Assembly (NCBI RefSeq): GCF_020687765.1
Contig: NZ_JAJEWJ010000003.1
Location: 186,001 to 250,000 of the forward strand
Direction: 5' to 3'
From: Sphingobacterium sp. FBM7-1
GTDB lineage: Bacteria > Bacteroidota > Bacteroidia > Sphingobacteriales > Sphingobacteriaceae
DNA length: 64,000 nucleotides
Shown here: in pieces, positions 27,952-36,927 of the stretch
How positions within the stretch are numbered: the stretch's first letter is position 1
How the letters are laid out: each line of letters opens with the position of its first letter
Position numbers and translations under genes: made by a program
Notes under the pieces: generated by a model
Told to the model about the DNA's origin: nothing
Database searches by the model: none
What the model saw: the letters and a program-made list of their open reading frames with translations, nothing else

Positions 27952-28962
27952 ATGCTGACAGGAGAGAATAATTTACACTTACTGGCCCAACCTAAGAATA
28001 TCGTTATCACAACCCATCACAAACCGGATGGAGATGCACTAGGTTCTTCGTTAGGATTATATCATTGGCTAAAAGCCAATGGACATCAAGTGGAAGTCAT
28101 TCTGTCGTCGGATTTTCCGGACTTTTTGGACTGGATGCCCGGACGCGAAGATGTTATTATCTTCCCCAACGAAACCGAGCGAGCAGAACAACTTCTGGCG
28201 CAAGCCGACATTATTTTTTGTTTGGATTACAGTGCCCTTAGCCGTACTAATATTTTAGAACCCATTCTTCGCACTGCCCCTGGCCAGAAATGGATGATTG
28301 ATCACCATCTGGATCCAGAGGATTTTGCTACGCTTCGTTACTGGGATGCTAACGCGGCAGCAACAGCGCAATTGGTATACTCTTTTATCACGGATATCTG
28401 TCGGGATGCAACCGCTATTACTGCGGAGGTTGCGACATGTTTGTATGCTGGTATTATGACCGACACGGGTTCGTTCCGGTTCCGTTCAACGACCGCTGCT
28501 GTCCATTTGATTATATCGAAACTCATTGAAGCAGGTGCCAGAAACTGGGAAATCCATGAACAGATATATAACAGTTCTACCGAAAATCGATTGAAATTCT
28601 TGGGATATTGTCTATTAAACTGCCTGGAGGTTATCCCTGCCTATAATACAGCCGTTTTTTCCGTTACAAAGGAAGACTTGGAAAAATTCCAAGTAACTAC
28701 GGGTGACACGGAAGGACTAGTCAATTACGCCCTCTCCGTTAAAGGCATACGATTAGCTGCGTTATTTATTGACAGAACCGAATTAATTAAATTATCTTTG
28801 CGATCGACTGGTGAAATTCCATGTAATGAAATCTGCAAAAAACACTTTAATGGAGGAGGACATTTAAATGCGTCTGGCGGTAGTTCTACGGAATCGCTCA
28901 GTGAAACAGTAAACAAGTTCAAATCCATATTACCAACATATAAAGAAATATTAACAACATAA
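27952..28962 (+). CDS. DHH family phosphoesterase (NrnA-like oligoribonuclease/pAp phosphatase)
   Basis: The 336-residue product has the DHH catalytic motifs: THHKPDGDALGSSLGL (about 21-36), DYSALSR, the DHH motif MIDHHLDPED, and GIMTDTGSFRF. The C-terminal DHHA1 domain has FNGGGHLNASGG (about 299-310), which binds the substrate phosphate. This is the layout of NrnA, which degrades short RNA oligomers and dephosphorylates 3'-phosphoadenosine 5'-phosphate. Cyclic dinucleotide phosphodiesterase activity is possible in relatives. It lies 19 bases upstream of an FKBP lipoprotein gene and probably shares its transcript. Confidence 0.88.
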   Translation: MLTGENNLHLLAQPKNIVITTHHKPDGDALGSSLGLYHWLKANGHQVEVILSSDFPDFLDWMPGREDVIIFPNETERAEQLLAQADIIFCLDYSALSRTNILEPILRTAPGQKWMIDHHLDPEDFATLRYWDANAAATAQLVYSFITDICRDATAITAEVATCLYAGIMTDTGSFRFRSTTAAVHLIISKLIEAGARNWEIHEQIYNSSTENRLKFLGYCLLNCLEVIPAYNTAVFSVTKEDLEKFQVTTGDTEGLVNYALSVKGIRLAALFIDRTELIKLSLRSTGEIPCNEICKKHFNGGGHLNASGGSSTESLSETVNKFKSILPTYKEILTT

Positions 28963-28981
28963 CTTAAGTGACTATATCAGA

Positions 28982-29944
28982 ATGAAGAAATCAATTTTAT
29001 TCCTTTCGGCCGCGGTGGGCTTATTAGCTGCAACGAGTTGCCAAAATTTTAAGAAAGGCGACGGTGGTCTTGAATATAACATTGTAAAAGACGCAGGAGC
29101 AGAAAAGGCCCAAGCAGGCGATTTATTGTCAGTAGACATGATTGTAACATCGGATCGTAAAGACTCTTTGTTGCAAAGTACTTACGAAATAGGCTTGCCG
29201 CAAATCGTGAATATTGCACCAGATTCTATCCCTGGCTTATACGCAGGTGATTATAACTCCATGTTCAAAATGTTAGGGGAAGGCGATAGTGCAGTTTTTC
29301 GCTTGAATCTAGATACCATGGCTGCTAAAACGGGACAGCCTAAACCTGAATTCGCGGATAAGTACGCCACCTTTAAAGTAAAAGTAAGAAAGCATTTCAA
29401 AAAAGGTGATTTGACGGATTCGGCGTTATATGCACAAATAGACGAGTATTTCAAAGCAGAAATCGAGACGTTGAAACAAGCTGAGGAAGGTAAATTGGCC
29501 AACTACGTTTCAAAAAACAAGTTGGATCCTAAGAAAACCGATTCTGGCTTACAATATATCGTAAAAGAAGAGGGTAGCGGAAACAAAGCTGTTGTAGGTG
29601 ATACAGTAGTGGTTAACTATACAGGTTCCCTAGTGAGCGGAAAAATTTTCGACACAAATGATGCTGAGTTAGCAAAGAAAGAGAACACTTTCAACCCAAT
29701 GCGTCAATACGAGCCTATTCGTTTCCGTGTGGGTCATGACCCTGTGATTCAGGGCTGGACGGAAGGTTTACAGCTATTAAACAAAGGATCTAAAGCGACG
29801 TTATTGGTTCCATCAAGTATCGGTTATGGCGAACGTGGAGGAGGTAGTATTCCACCGTACGCTCCGCTTATATTTGATGTAGAACTCGTGGATATCATAC
29901 CGGGTCCGGCAGAAACTCCAGCCGATACAGCAGGTGTAAACTAA
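28982..29944 (+). CDS. FKBP-type peptidyl-prolyl isomerase lipoprotein
   Basis: A 320-residue lipoprotein with a signal peptide ending in a lipobox (LLAATSC, Cys20), so it should be membrane-anchored in the envelope. The C-terminal FKBP domain (about 195-312) has VVNYTGSLVSGKIFDT, the VIQGWTEGLQLLNKGSK core, and PSSIGYGERGGGSIPPYAPLIFDVELVDI. Residues 30-150 look like a second, divergent FKBP-like domain (GDLLSVDMIVTSDRKDSLLQST), which I infer only from its pattern. It assists folding of exported proteins. A strong terminator follows. Confidence 0.9.
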   Translation: MKKSILFLSAAVGLLAATSCQNFKKGDGGLEYNIVKDAGAEKAQAGDLLSVDMIVTSDRKDSLLQSTYEIGLPQIVNIAPDSIPGLYAGDYNSMFKMLGEGDSAVFRLNLDTMAAKTGQPKPEFADKYATFKVKVRKHFKKGDLTDSALYAQIDEYFKAEIETLKQAEEGKLANYVSKNKLDPKKTDSGLQYIVKEEGSGNKAVVGDTVVVNYTGSLVSGKIFDTNDAELAKKENTFNPMRQYEPIRFRVGHDPVIQGWTEGLQLLNKGSKATLLVPSSIGYGERGGGSIPPYAPLIFDVELVDIIPGPAETPADTAGVN

Positions 29945-29967
29945 TTTCGAATTAACAAATTAACGAT

Positions 29968-30007
29968 AGAAGCTCCGTGGTTTAAAAAGCCTCGGAGCTT
30001 TTTTTTG
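29968..30007 (+). terminator. Rho-independent terminator after the FKBP gene
   Basis: GCTCCG and CGGAGC pair around a loop of about 15 bases and are followed by eight T residues, about 25 bases past the stop codon. Confidence 0.8.
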
Positions 30008-30052
30008 CCCTCATTAAGGGATTTAGACTGAAAAACCCTAATTTTAGCCGGC

Positions 30053-30841
30053 ATGGAAATACCTTTTACTCCTTATATACTTACAGATACGCATACACAC
30101 ATTTATTATCATGCGACCAAACCTACGTTGGACGAACAGATTCAACGCTGCTTCGATAAACAGATACAGCGCTTATTTTTACCCAACGTTGATACCCAAT
30201 CCTTTCCTTTCGTTATGGAAACGGCACGCACCTATCCGGCAAACTGCTTCCCCATGCTGGGCTTGCATCCCTGCTCCGTGAAGGAGAACTACAAAGAAGA
30301 GCTGGCGCAACTCGAGCTGCTGTTATCGGAACATAAGGTATATGCTATCGGAGAGATCGGTTTGGATCTTTATTGGGATAAAAGCACCTTAGAAATTCAA
30401 CGGGATGCTTTTCGCATACAGGTGGGATGGGCTAAGGCACTGGGACTTCCGATCGACATTCATTGCCGAGAAGCCTTCGATGAGCTATTTGAACTGTTGG
30501 AAGAATTGAAAGACGATAAATTATTCGGAGTTTTGCATTGTTTTACAGGGACGCTTGAGCAGGCAAAACAAGCTATTGATTTAGGGTTTTCGCTAGGTAT
30601 CGGAGGCGTCGTGACGTTTAAAAAATCGGGACTCGATGCCGTTGTCAAGGAAATCGATCTTCAACATATTGTATTGGAAACAGACGCTCCCTATTTAGCT
30701 CCGGTACCCTATCGCGGAAAAGAGAATGAGAGCAGCTATCTCTATTATGTTGCAGAAAAAGTGGCCGATTTGCATCAAATGAACGTATCAGAAGTCGCAA
30801 AAATTACCACGGAAAATTCAAAAAAAATATTTGGGATATAA
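30053..30841 (+). CDS. TatD family metal-dependent hydrolase (DNase)
   Basis: The 262-residue TIM-barrel hydrolase has the metal ligands of the TatD family: the N-terminal TDTHTHIYYH (His14, His16), Glu in AIGEIGLDLYWD, His in DIHCREAF, His in GVLHCFTGTL, and Asp in LETDAPYLAP. TatD-like enzymes are metal-dependent 3'-5' exonucleases or related hydrolases, so a DNA repair or turnover role is likely. It is followed after ten bases by ansA. Confidence 0.92.
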   Translation: MEIPFTPYILTDTHTHIYYHATKPTLDEQIQRCFDKQIQRLFLPNVDTQSFPFVMETARTYPANCFPMLGLHPCSVKENYKEELAQLELLLSEHKVYAIGEIGLDLYWDKSTLEIQRDAFRIQVGWAKALGLPIDIHCREAFDELFELLEELKDDKLFGVLHCFTGTLEQAKQAIDLGFSLGIGGVVTFKKSGLDAVVKEIDLQHIVLETDAPYLAPVPYRGKENESSYLYYVAEKVADLHQMNVSEVAKITTENSKKIFGI

Positions 30842-30851
30842 CCGACCCTCT

Positions 30852-31874
30852 ATGCAAAATATATTTATTATCTATACTGGCGGGACGATTGGCATGGTAA
30901 AGGATGCTGAAACAGGCACCTTTGTTCCCTTCGATTTTGAACTGATTGCGCGAAACCTGCCCGATTTGGAAAGAGTAGACTACAAGTTAACTGTACACTC
31001 ATTTTCACCTATTATTGACTCCTCCAACATGAATCCCACAATCTGGTTGGAAATGGCGGAAATTATTCGAGATAATCACGATCGTTACGACGGGTTCGTC
31101 ATTTTGCATGGCTCCGATACGATGTCGTTCTCAGCGTCTATCTTAAGTTTTATGCTGGAAGGACTTCAAAAGCCAGTTATTTTATCCGGTTCCCAGCTAC
31201 CCATCGGAGAATTTCGGACAGACGCGCGGGAAAACATGATGACGGCGTTGGAAATTGCCTCTGCGAAGGAAAATGGCAAATCGATCGTTCAGGAAGTTTG
31301 TATTTTATTTGACAATAAGTTGTTTAGGGGGAACCGTTCGTTTAAATACAACTCGGCAAAGTTTGAAGCGTTCCGTTCGCCTAACTATCCGGTCTTGGCA
31401 GAAGCCGGTATACATATCAAATACAACTATGAAGCGCTACTAGACAATACGAATAAGGAGTTTATACTACATACGGAACTAGACAACCGTGTTGGCGTGC
31501 TTAAATTATTTCCGGGCATCAGTCCGGCATTTGTTCAATCTATTCTAAGTGCGGATGTCCGGAGTATTGTGATGGAAACCTTTGGCTCGGGGAACACAAT
31601 GACCGATCAATGGTTTCTGGATATGCTAGCCGACTGCATACAGAAGGGGAAAAATATTGTGGATATTTCGCAATGTAAAGTGGGATCTGTGGAGCTAGGA
31701 AGATATGAAACTTCTCAAGGATTGAAGGCATTGGGCGTCCTCAATGGATATGATATGACCTTTGAAGCTGCTGTAACGAAGTTAATTTATCTACAAGGGC
31801 AGCTAGCAGACCAAGAAGCCGTTGCTTACTGGATAGAGCAAGATATACGAGGAGAATTGACTGTAAACGACTAA
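30852..31874 (+). CDS. ansA: Type I L-asparaginase
   Basis: A cytoplasmic-type asparaginase hydrolysing L-asparagine to aspartate and ammonia. The two active-site motifs are present: YTGGTIGM with Thr12, and LHGSDTMSFSASIL with the Thr-Asp pair at 89-90. No signal peptide is seen, and the 340 residues suit the type I enzyme. The ATG at 30852 gives MQNIFIIYTGGT; the frame is open seven codons further, but that start would overlap tatD. The gene lies ten bases after tatD. Confidence 0.92.
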   Translation: MQNIFIIYTGGTIGMVKDAETGTFVPFDFELIARNLPDLERVDYKLTVHSFSPIIDSSNMNPTIWLEMAEIIRDNHDRYDGFVILHGSDTMSFSASILSFMLEGLQKPVILSGSQLPIGEFRTDARENMMTALEIASAKENGKSIVQEVCILFDNKLFRGNRSFKYNSAKFEAFRSPNYPVLAEAGIHIKYNYEALLDNTNKEFILHTELDNRVGVLKLFPGISPAFVQSILSADVRSIVMETFGSGNTMTDQWFLDMLADCIQKGKNIVDISQCKVGSVELGRYETSQGLKALGVLNGYDMTFEAAVTKLIYLQGQLADQEAVAYWIEQDIRGELTVND

Positions 31875-32158
31875 GGAAATTATATCACTACCTATATGGA
31901 GTTGAGGCTGATGACAATGTATAAAAGACGAATGGGGCATTTCGGGCATTAACGGATAATGACTCCGAAATGTGGAGAAAGTTACCCCGACAATTCACGA
32001 AAAATCTATCCTAAATTTTCAAGAAAGATAGAATCGTTTTACGTCTTGGATATTCAACACCTATATCGATTAATAACAGCAAGTTTTATTTCCTGCTCAA
32101 AAAAAGTAGAAAGAATTCCGCTTTAGGTTGAAAATTTCGTTATTATTACTTGATAGAA
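31875..32158. other. Intergenic gap with no recognised feature
   Basis: This 284-base AT-rich gap between ansA and the UDP-glucuronate decarboxylase gene has no coding frame, convincing promoter or terminator that I can support. Confidence 0.4.
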
Positions 32159-33109
32159 ATGGTCAATATGAATATTACGCGTAAACGTATACTAGTCTCA
32201 GGAGGAGCAGGGTTTATTGGTTCTCATCTTTGTGAACGACTTTTGAACGAAGGACATGAGGTACTTTGTCTGGATAACTTCTTTACCGGCGCCAAGGAAA
32301 ATGTGGTACATTTACTAGAAAATCCTTATTTCGAACTGATACGACATGACATTACGCAACCGTTCTTTGCTGAAGTAGATCAGATTTATAATCTCGCTTG
32401 CCCGGCAAGTCCGGTACATTACCAATATAATGCCATTAAAACGATTAAAACATCGGTGATGGGCGCCATTAATATGCTGGGTATGGCTAAACGTGTGAAC
32501 GCTCGTATTTTACAAGCTTCAACGAGTGAAATATATGGAACTCCCACGGTCCACCCACAGGAAGAGGGTTACTGGGGCAACGTCAACCCTATTGGGATTC
32601 GTTCGTGCTATGATGAAGGCAAACGCTGTGCCGAGACACTTTTTATGGATTACCATCGTCAGCATCAAGTAGACATTAAAATCATACGGATATTCAACAC
32701 GTACGGTCCGCGCATGCATCCGCAAGACGGCCGGGTAGTATCTAACTTTATCGTTCAGGCACTGCGAAACGAGGACATCACCATTTACGGAGATGGAACA
32801 CAGACACGTAGCTTCCAATATGTAGACGACTTGGTGGATGGCATGGTGCGTATGATGCATTCCCATGCTTTTATCGGCCCTGTTAATATTGGTAATCCGG
32901 TTGAATTTACGATGTTGCAACTCGCAGAAAAGGTTATCGAACTTACGCATTCTAAATCAAGTATTAGATTTATGCCGCTTCCCCAAGACGACCCAAAACA
33001 ACGCCAGCCAAACATTGAATTAGCACAACAGCGATTGAGTTGGACACCGAAAATACAATTAGACGAAGGGCTTCGAAAAACTATTGGTTACTTTGAAAAA
33101 ATCGTATAA
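32159..33109 (+). CDS. UDP-glucuronate decarboxylase (UXS-type SDR)
   Basis: The 316-residue extended SDR protein has the NAD-binding motif [16 protein letters not shown] (about 14-29), DNFFTG after the second strand, the YxxxK catalytic pair in [14 protein letters not shown], and [22 protein letters not shown]. These match UXS, which makes UDP-xylose from UDP-glucuronate, better than UDP-glucose epimerases. It would supply xylose or a precursor for surface glycans, but no capsule or glycosyltransferase genes adjoin it. The ATG at 32159 was preferred over an in-frame TTG; 32168 is another option. Confidence 0.88.
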   Translation: MVNMNITRKRILVSGGAGFIGSHLCERLLNEGHEVLCLDNFFTGAKENVVHLLENPYFELIRHDITQPFFAEVDQIYNLACPASPVHYQYNAIKTIKTSVMGAINMLGMAKRVNARILQASTSEIYGTPTVHPQEEGYWGNVNPIGIRSCYDEGKRCAETLFMDYHRQHQVDIKIIRIFNTYGPRMHPQDGRVVSNFIVQALRNEDITIYGDGTQTRSFQYVDDLVDGMVRMMHSHAFIGPVNIGNPVEFTMLQLAEKVIELTHSKSSIRFMPLPQDDPKQRQPNIELAQQRLSWTPKIQLDEGLRKTIGYFEKIV

Positions 33110-33210
33110 GTATGTCTCGGGCATTCCTAGGAGAGGTTTACGTTCATGCTTACACTATTATACATTTTTTGTCTTAAAAACGGATCCCGCTGGAAAACAC
33201 AGTTAAAAAT

Positions 33211-33238
33211 AAAAAAGGGCGCAATTGCGCCCTTTTTT
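33211..33238. terminator. Bidirectional terminator between the UXS gene and ribBA
   Basis: GGGCGCAATTGCGCCC (33217-33232) is a perfect palindrome flanked by six A residues on the left and six T residues on the right. It can stop transcription from both convergent genes. Confidence 0.85.
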
Positions 33239-34451
33239 ATAAGTTTTTCATGATGGAATGCCCCATCCGGTCTCTTTTTGTTTTGAGATACTCCTCGTTA
33301 TAGGGATTTGCTTCTATCTCAATGGGCACATTATCCACAATTTCTAATCCATACCCCACAAGCCCCGCCCGTTTAGTTGGGTTATTAGACATCAATCGCA
33401 TTTTGCTAACCCCCATATGTCGCAAAATCTGCGCACCTACACCATAATCCCGTAAATCTGCTTTGAAACCCAGCTGCAAATTAGCATCTACCGTATCCAC
33501 CCCTGTTTCTTGCAAACGATAGGCATGAAGCTTATTGATCAATCCTATTCCACGACCTTCTTGATTCATATACACAATCACACCTTTACCTTCTTCCTGA
33601 ATCATCTCCATCGATTTATGAAGCTGTGGCCCGCAGTCACATCTGCACGATCCAAAAATATCTCCCGTCACACAAGAGCTATGGACGCGCACCAAAATGG
33701 GGTCATTTTCTTCCCATTCCCCTTTAAATAGGGCAAGATGTTGCTCTCCCGTATTTTTTTGCGTGAATGCTTTCAATTTAAAGTCGCCCCATTGTGTAGG
33801 CATGAGAACGGTTTCCTCTTCCTGGATCAGCGAATCGTGTTTCAACCTGTATTCAATTAAATCCTCAATACTGACAATCTTAAGATTAAACCGTTGGGCA
33901 ACCTGCATCAAGTCTGGAAGACGTGCCATTTCACCATCGTCTTTCAATATTTCGACCAATACACCAGCCGGCTCGAACCCTGCAAGGCGCGATAGATCGA
34001 CTGCAGCTTCGGTATGCCCCGTACGTCGCAATACACCACCATCCTTCGCAATTAAAGGGAAAATATGACCTGGACGCCCTAATTCTTCAGGCTTAATAGC
34101 CGGATCGATCAGTGCTTTGATAGTCTTGGATCTGTCAGACGCAGAAATGCCCGTCGTACAACCATATCCCTGCAAATCGACCGAAACTGTAAAGTTGGTT
34201 TCGTATACAGCCGTATTTTGTCCGACCATTAATCCCAGATTCAATTCTTCACAACGTTCTTGGGTTAGTGGAACACATACAAGCCCACGTCCGTGTGTTG
34301 CCATGAAATTAATCACTTCAGGTGTAGCGTTCCGAGCAGCGGTTACAAAATCGCCTTCGTTTTCCCGATCTTCATCATCCACCACAATAACCACTTTACC
34401 GGCCTTAATATCTTCAATAGCTTCTGCTATCGTATTTAATTTTATGTCCAT
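33237..34451 (-). CDS. ribBA: Bifunctional riboflavin enzyme RibBA
   Basis: A 404-residue fusion for two entry steps of riboflavin synthesis. The N-terminal RibB half (3,4-dihydroxy-2-butanone 4-phosphate synthase, about 1-200) has [13 protein letters not shown] and [24 protein letters not shown]. The C-terminal RibA half (GTP cyclohydrolase II) has the zinc ligands in [17 protein letters not shown] and the downstream [12 protein letters not shown]. All catalytic motifs are intact. No FMN riboswitch was recognised in the short leader. Other rib genes are not nearby. Confidence 0.96.
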   Translation of the reverse strand: MDIKLNTIAEAIEDIKAGKVVIVVDDEDRENEGDFVTAARNATPEVINFMATHGRGLVCVPLTQERCEELNLGLMVGQNTAVYETNFTVSVDLQGYGCTTGISASDRSKTIKALIDPAIKPEELGRPGHIFPLIAKDGGVLRRTGHTEAAVDLSRLAGFEPAGVLVEILKDDGEMARLPDLMQVAQRFNLKIVSIEDLIEYRLKHDSLIQEEETVLMPTQWGDFKLKAFTQKNTGEQHLALFKGEWEENDPILVRVHSSCVTGDIFGSCRCDCGPQLHKSMEMIQEEGKGVIVYMNQEGRGIGLINKLHAYRLQETGVDTVDANLQLGFKADLRDYGVGAQILRHMGVSKMRLMSNNPTKRAGLVGYGLEIVDNVPIEIEANPYNEEYLKTKRDRMGHSIMKNL

Positions 34452-34471
34452 CTTTGTATGCGCTTAATATG

Positions 34472-34508
34472 CAAAGGTAGATTTCTTTACCTTGTTTTGT
34501 ATAACAAA
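34472..34508 (-). promoter_or_regulatory. Candidate ribBA promoter
   Basis: The -7 element TACCTTTG (34472-34479) is a full match. The nearest TTTG (34505-34508) lies 25 bases away, slightly beyond the usual spacing. The implied leader is about 14 bases, too short for a riboswitch. Confidence 0.45.
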
Positions 34509-34538
34509 CTTGTCAAAATACAGCTGTTATACCTCCAT

Positions 34539-35981
34539 CTATTTAAATTTAGAAACAACCCAATTCCGGATTTTTTCAAATTTCTGTTTATATTGATCTG
34601 CATCAAATAAGGCAGAATCCGTCGTCGACTTATAGGTTAAAAATACAGCGAGCGGTGTAAGCACAATAATCGCCATCCACATCCCCAGAAGCGGATCCAT
34701 ACTACCATCTTTTGCTGCTTTTTCGGCCATTGTCGAAATGATGTGATAAATCAGAAAAAAGATAATGGCTACCACTACCGGCAAGCCCAGCCCTCCTTTT
34801 CGAATAATCGCGCCCAACGGAGCACCGATAGCAAAAAGCAGCAAACAGGATACTGCTAGTGTAAACTTTCTATGATATTCTATATGATAACGAATATCTC
34901 TTTCTGCGAACGATCTATATTCTATATCTTTCATTTCGAGCACACTGCTCATTTGTTGTGCCTGACTTAACGCGTTGCTGAGAATATTCCGACGCTGATC
35001 TTCTGGCACATAATCTGTTAGAAAATCACGAACCCCTCCCACAGCAACTTGCTCCACGGTATCGACCCGGTAATACGACGAAAAATAGGAAACATAACTC
35101 CGCGTTTCCAGTAGTATCTGTCGGGAAATACTATCCAACTGCAAACGATTAGAGTCTGTGTAGTGTTTCAATTGCTTCAGGTTCAGCATTTGATGATGCG
35201 ACTTAAACAAGCTCTCGTCTGTCCGTTTCATCTGAAAAGCTTCCATGTCAAACTTTTGCTCAGTTTCAGCAAACCGAAAGCGGGTGAACTGCTGCCTGGG
35301 ATCGTATCGTTTTGCATTCTTAACGCGGGACTCTTCATAACGAACCCCGTCTTTCAGGCGCAATATCATGTAGTTATTATCTGCAGAATTATGCATAAAT
35401 CCCTCTTTGGCCAACAAGACATTATTCGCCGTATTGCCCGTACGATGATCGTATATCATCAGGTCGTACAGTATCGTCCCGTCTTCACTCTTGTTCTTCG
35501 CTCGAATCGAATAACCTGGAATTGACTTATTAAAGATCCCCGGCTTGATCAAAAAATCTGCTTTTTTATTACGCACATCCCACAATAAGGAACCCATCTT
35601 TAGATTGACCACCGGCAGTATATAATCGGAAAATAAAAAAGACCCGCCGGCAAACAGCGTAACGAGAAAAATCAGCGGTGTCATCGCTTTTCTCAAGGAA
35701 AAACCAGCCGCCTTGATGGCCACCAATTCGTAGCTTTCACCGAGGTTACCGAAAGTCATAATCGATGACAACAACATAGAAAGTGGCAACGCCATCGAAA
35801 GCTGGACGGCACATTGATAGCCAATAAGCTCCATCAACACGTACCATTCAAAACCTTTGCCGATAAGATCGTCGATATACTTAAATAAAAAAAGCATCAA
35901 TAAGACAAACATCACGATACAAAAACATACCATGAAGGGCCTAATAAATGCTTGTAAAATTAATAAGTGTATCTTCTTCAT
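34539..35981 (-). CDS. LptF/LptG family permease
   Basis: A 480-residue membrane protein of the YjgP/YjgQ family. Three hydrophobic segments lie near each end (about 10-110 and 375-460), separated by a long periplasmic beta-rich part, the LptF/G layout. LptF and LptG form the membrane core of the ABC transporter that extracts lipopolysaccharide for transport to the outer membrane. The sequence does not decide between LptF and LptG, and no second family member is in the window. Confidence 0.88.
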   Translation of the reverse strand: MKKIHLLILQAFIRPFMVCFCIVMFVLLMLFLFKYIDDLIGKGFEWYVLMELIGYQCAVQLSMALPLSMLLSSIMTFGNLGESYELVAIKAAGFSLRKAMTPLIFLVTLFAGGSFLFSDYILPVVNLKMGSLLWDVRNKKADFLIKPGIFNKSIPGYSIRAKNKSEDGTILYDLMIYDHRTGNTANNVLLAKEGFMHNSADNNYMILRLKDGVRYEESRVKNAKRYDPRQQFTRFRFAETEQKFDMEAFQMKRTDESLFKSHHQMLNLKQLKHYTDSNRLQLDSISRQILLETRSYVSYFSSYYRVDTVEQVAVGGVRDFLTDYVPEDQRRNILSNALSQAQQMSSVLEMKDIEYRSFAERDIRYHIEYHRKFTLAVSCLLLFAIGAPLGAIIRKGGLGLPVVVAIIFFLIYHIISTMAEKAAKDGSMDPLLGMWMAIIVLTPLAVFLTYKSTTDSALFDADQYKQKFEKIRNWVVSKFK

Positions 35982-36013
35982 ATCACCTCGTATCGATCAT
36001 CGAAATACGGATA

Positions 36014-36021
36014 CAAAGATA
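36014..36021 (-). promoter_or_regulatory. Candidate -7 element of the LptF/G gene
   Basis: TATCTTTG on the minus strand fits TAnnTTTG and lies about 33 bases before the ATG. The -33 element is weak. Confidence 0.45.
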
Positions 36022-36048
36022 CTGTTTTTTTCGGTAAGTAATCGCTAC

Positions 36049-36426
36049 TTATGCGCCGATGACGCTCTGCAGATAGCCTACGGAATTGTTCCATATCTGC
36101 TTTCTATCTTCCAAATTATCCGGCTTTACAAAGTCGGTTACGGCAAGGGCTACGTCGTTCGTTAACTCGTCTTGGATGATTTCGATCTCAAAGTAATAAG
36201 GTTCGTCTTCCAGCCATTTAAAACGCACACTTTTATTCTCCTTTATCGATACTAGTTTAGCCCGGTTCATCTCATCATCCCATATGAATTCATAGATTCC
36301 GTCCTTGTAGTTAACGTCGTCCGCAAACCATTGGGATAACGCATTCGGTTCATGGATAAAAGGGAACAAAATTCGTGGCGATGAATTTATAATATACTCC
36401 AAGTGAATTTCTACTTTATTTTCCAT
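36049..36426 (-). CDS. START-like domain protein (SRPBCC fold)
   Basis: A 125-residue soluble protein that looks like the small Bacteroidota START-like/AHSA1-type family. The N-terminal strand-helix region EIHLEYIINSSPRILFPFIHEPNALSQWFADDVNYKDGIYEF and the C-terminal helix EDRKQIWNNSVGYLQSVIG fit a helix-grip fold, which binds hydrophobic ligands. There is no catalytic motif to name, and the ligand is unknown. It has its own promoter and lies upstream of the LptF/G gene on the same strand. Confidence 0.75.
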   Translation of the reverse strand: MENKVEIHLEYIINSSPRILFPFIHEPNALSQWFADDVNYKDGIYEFIWDDEMNRAKLVSIKENKSVRFKWLEDEPYYFEIEIIQDELTNDVALAVTDFVKPDNLEDRKQIWNNSVGYLQSVIGA

Positions 36427-36449
36427 ATAGTTTGTTTTGGTAAAGAAGC

Positions 36450-36481
36450 CAAAGCTATTTTGTCTGTGGGTAAGTATACAA
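36450..36481 (-). promoter_or_regulatory. Promoter of the START-like gene
   Basis: On the minus strand TTG (36479-36481), a 21-base spacer and TAGCTTTG (36450-36457) fit the Bacteroidota promoter consensus, about 24 bases before the ATG. Confidence 0.5.
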
Positions 36482-36605
36482 TTTTATTTTGTCATTCTAA
36501 ACAGAACATCCAAATTAATTTTCAGTCATCTTCTAAATAATTCCCAACCTATTTCTCAATCTTATAGTGACTTCCAGCACTTAACGAAAAAAAACATTTT
36601 TTACC

Positions 36606-36635
36606 TTTGGAAATGATGACTTATTACTATATTTG
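36606..36635 (+). promoter_or_regulatory. tRNA-Met promoter
   Basis: TTTG (36606-36609), an 18-base spacer and TATATTTG (36628-36635) are a perfect Bacteroidota promoter, ending 13 bases before the mature tRNA. Confidence 0.75.
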
Positions 36636-36648
36636 CATCACGAAAAAC

Positions 36649-36722
36649 GGCGGGGTAGCTCAGATGGTTAGAGCGCAGGATTCATAACCCTGAGGTCGGC
36701 AGTTCGATCCTGCTCCCCGCTA
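36649..36722 (+). tRNA. tRNA-Met (anticodon CAU), elongator type
   Basis: A 74-base cloverleaf. The acceptor stem GGCGGGG pairs with CCCCGCT (one G-U), the D stem is GCTC/GAGC, the anticodon loop is TTCATAA, the T stem is GGCAG/CTGCT with loop TTCGATC, and the discriminator is A. CCA is not encoded. Position 31:39 is an A-C mismatch. The 1:72 G-U pair and C11:G24 argue against the initiator tRNA. A CAU anticodon could also be lysidine-modified tRNA-Ile2, which sequence alone does not exclude. Confidence 0.92.
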
Positions 36723-36726
36723 CTAC

Positions 36727-36758
36727 AAAAGCTTCAAGAAAACTTGAAGCTTTTTTTG
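36727..36758 (+). terminator. Rho-independent terminator after tRNA-Met
   Basis: GCTTCAAG (36731-36738) and CTTGAAGC (36743-36750) form a perfect 8-bp stem with an AAAA loop, flanked by A residues and followed by seven T residues. Confidence 0.9.
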
Positions 36759-36927
36759 TTTTTATCGGCCTACCTCACCGATCCGTACGCTGTCCATCCC
36801 CCGCGATCCCCGCCCCCAGTATTATTGTCCCTGTACTTCACATCAATTAATACATTCTTAAAAGTACCGCTACAATTTATTAACTTTAAAAAACAACCTT
36901 TGCGAAAAGATAATCAATCGTACGAAA

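Noticed and set aside
34452..34538. Possible FMN riboswitch before ribBA
   Set aside because: The leader implied by the promoter is only about 14 bases, and no conserved RFN element sequence is seen.
36649..36722. tRNA-Met as an integration site
   Set aside because: No integrase or duplicated tRNA 3' end is found nearby, and flanking genes are ordinary.
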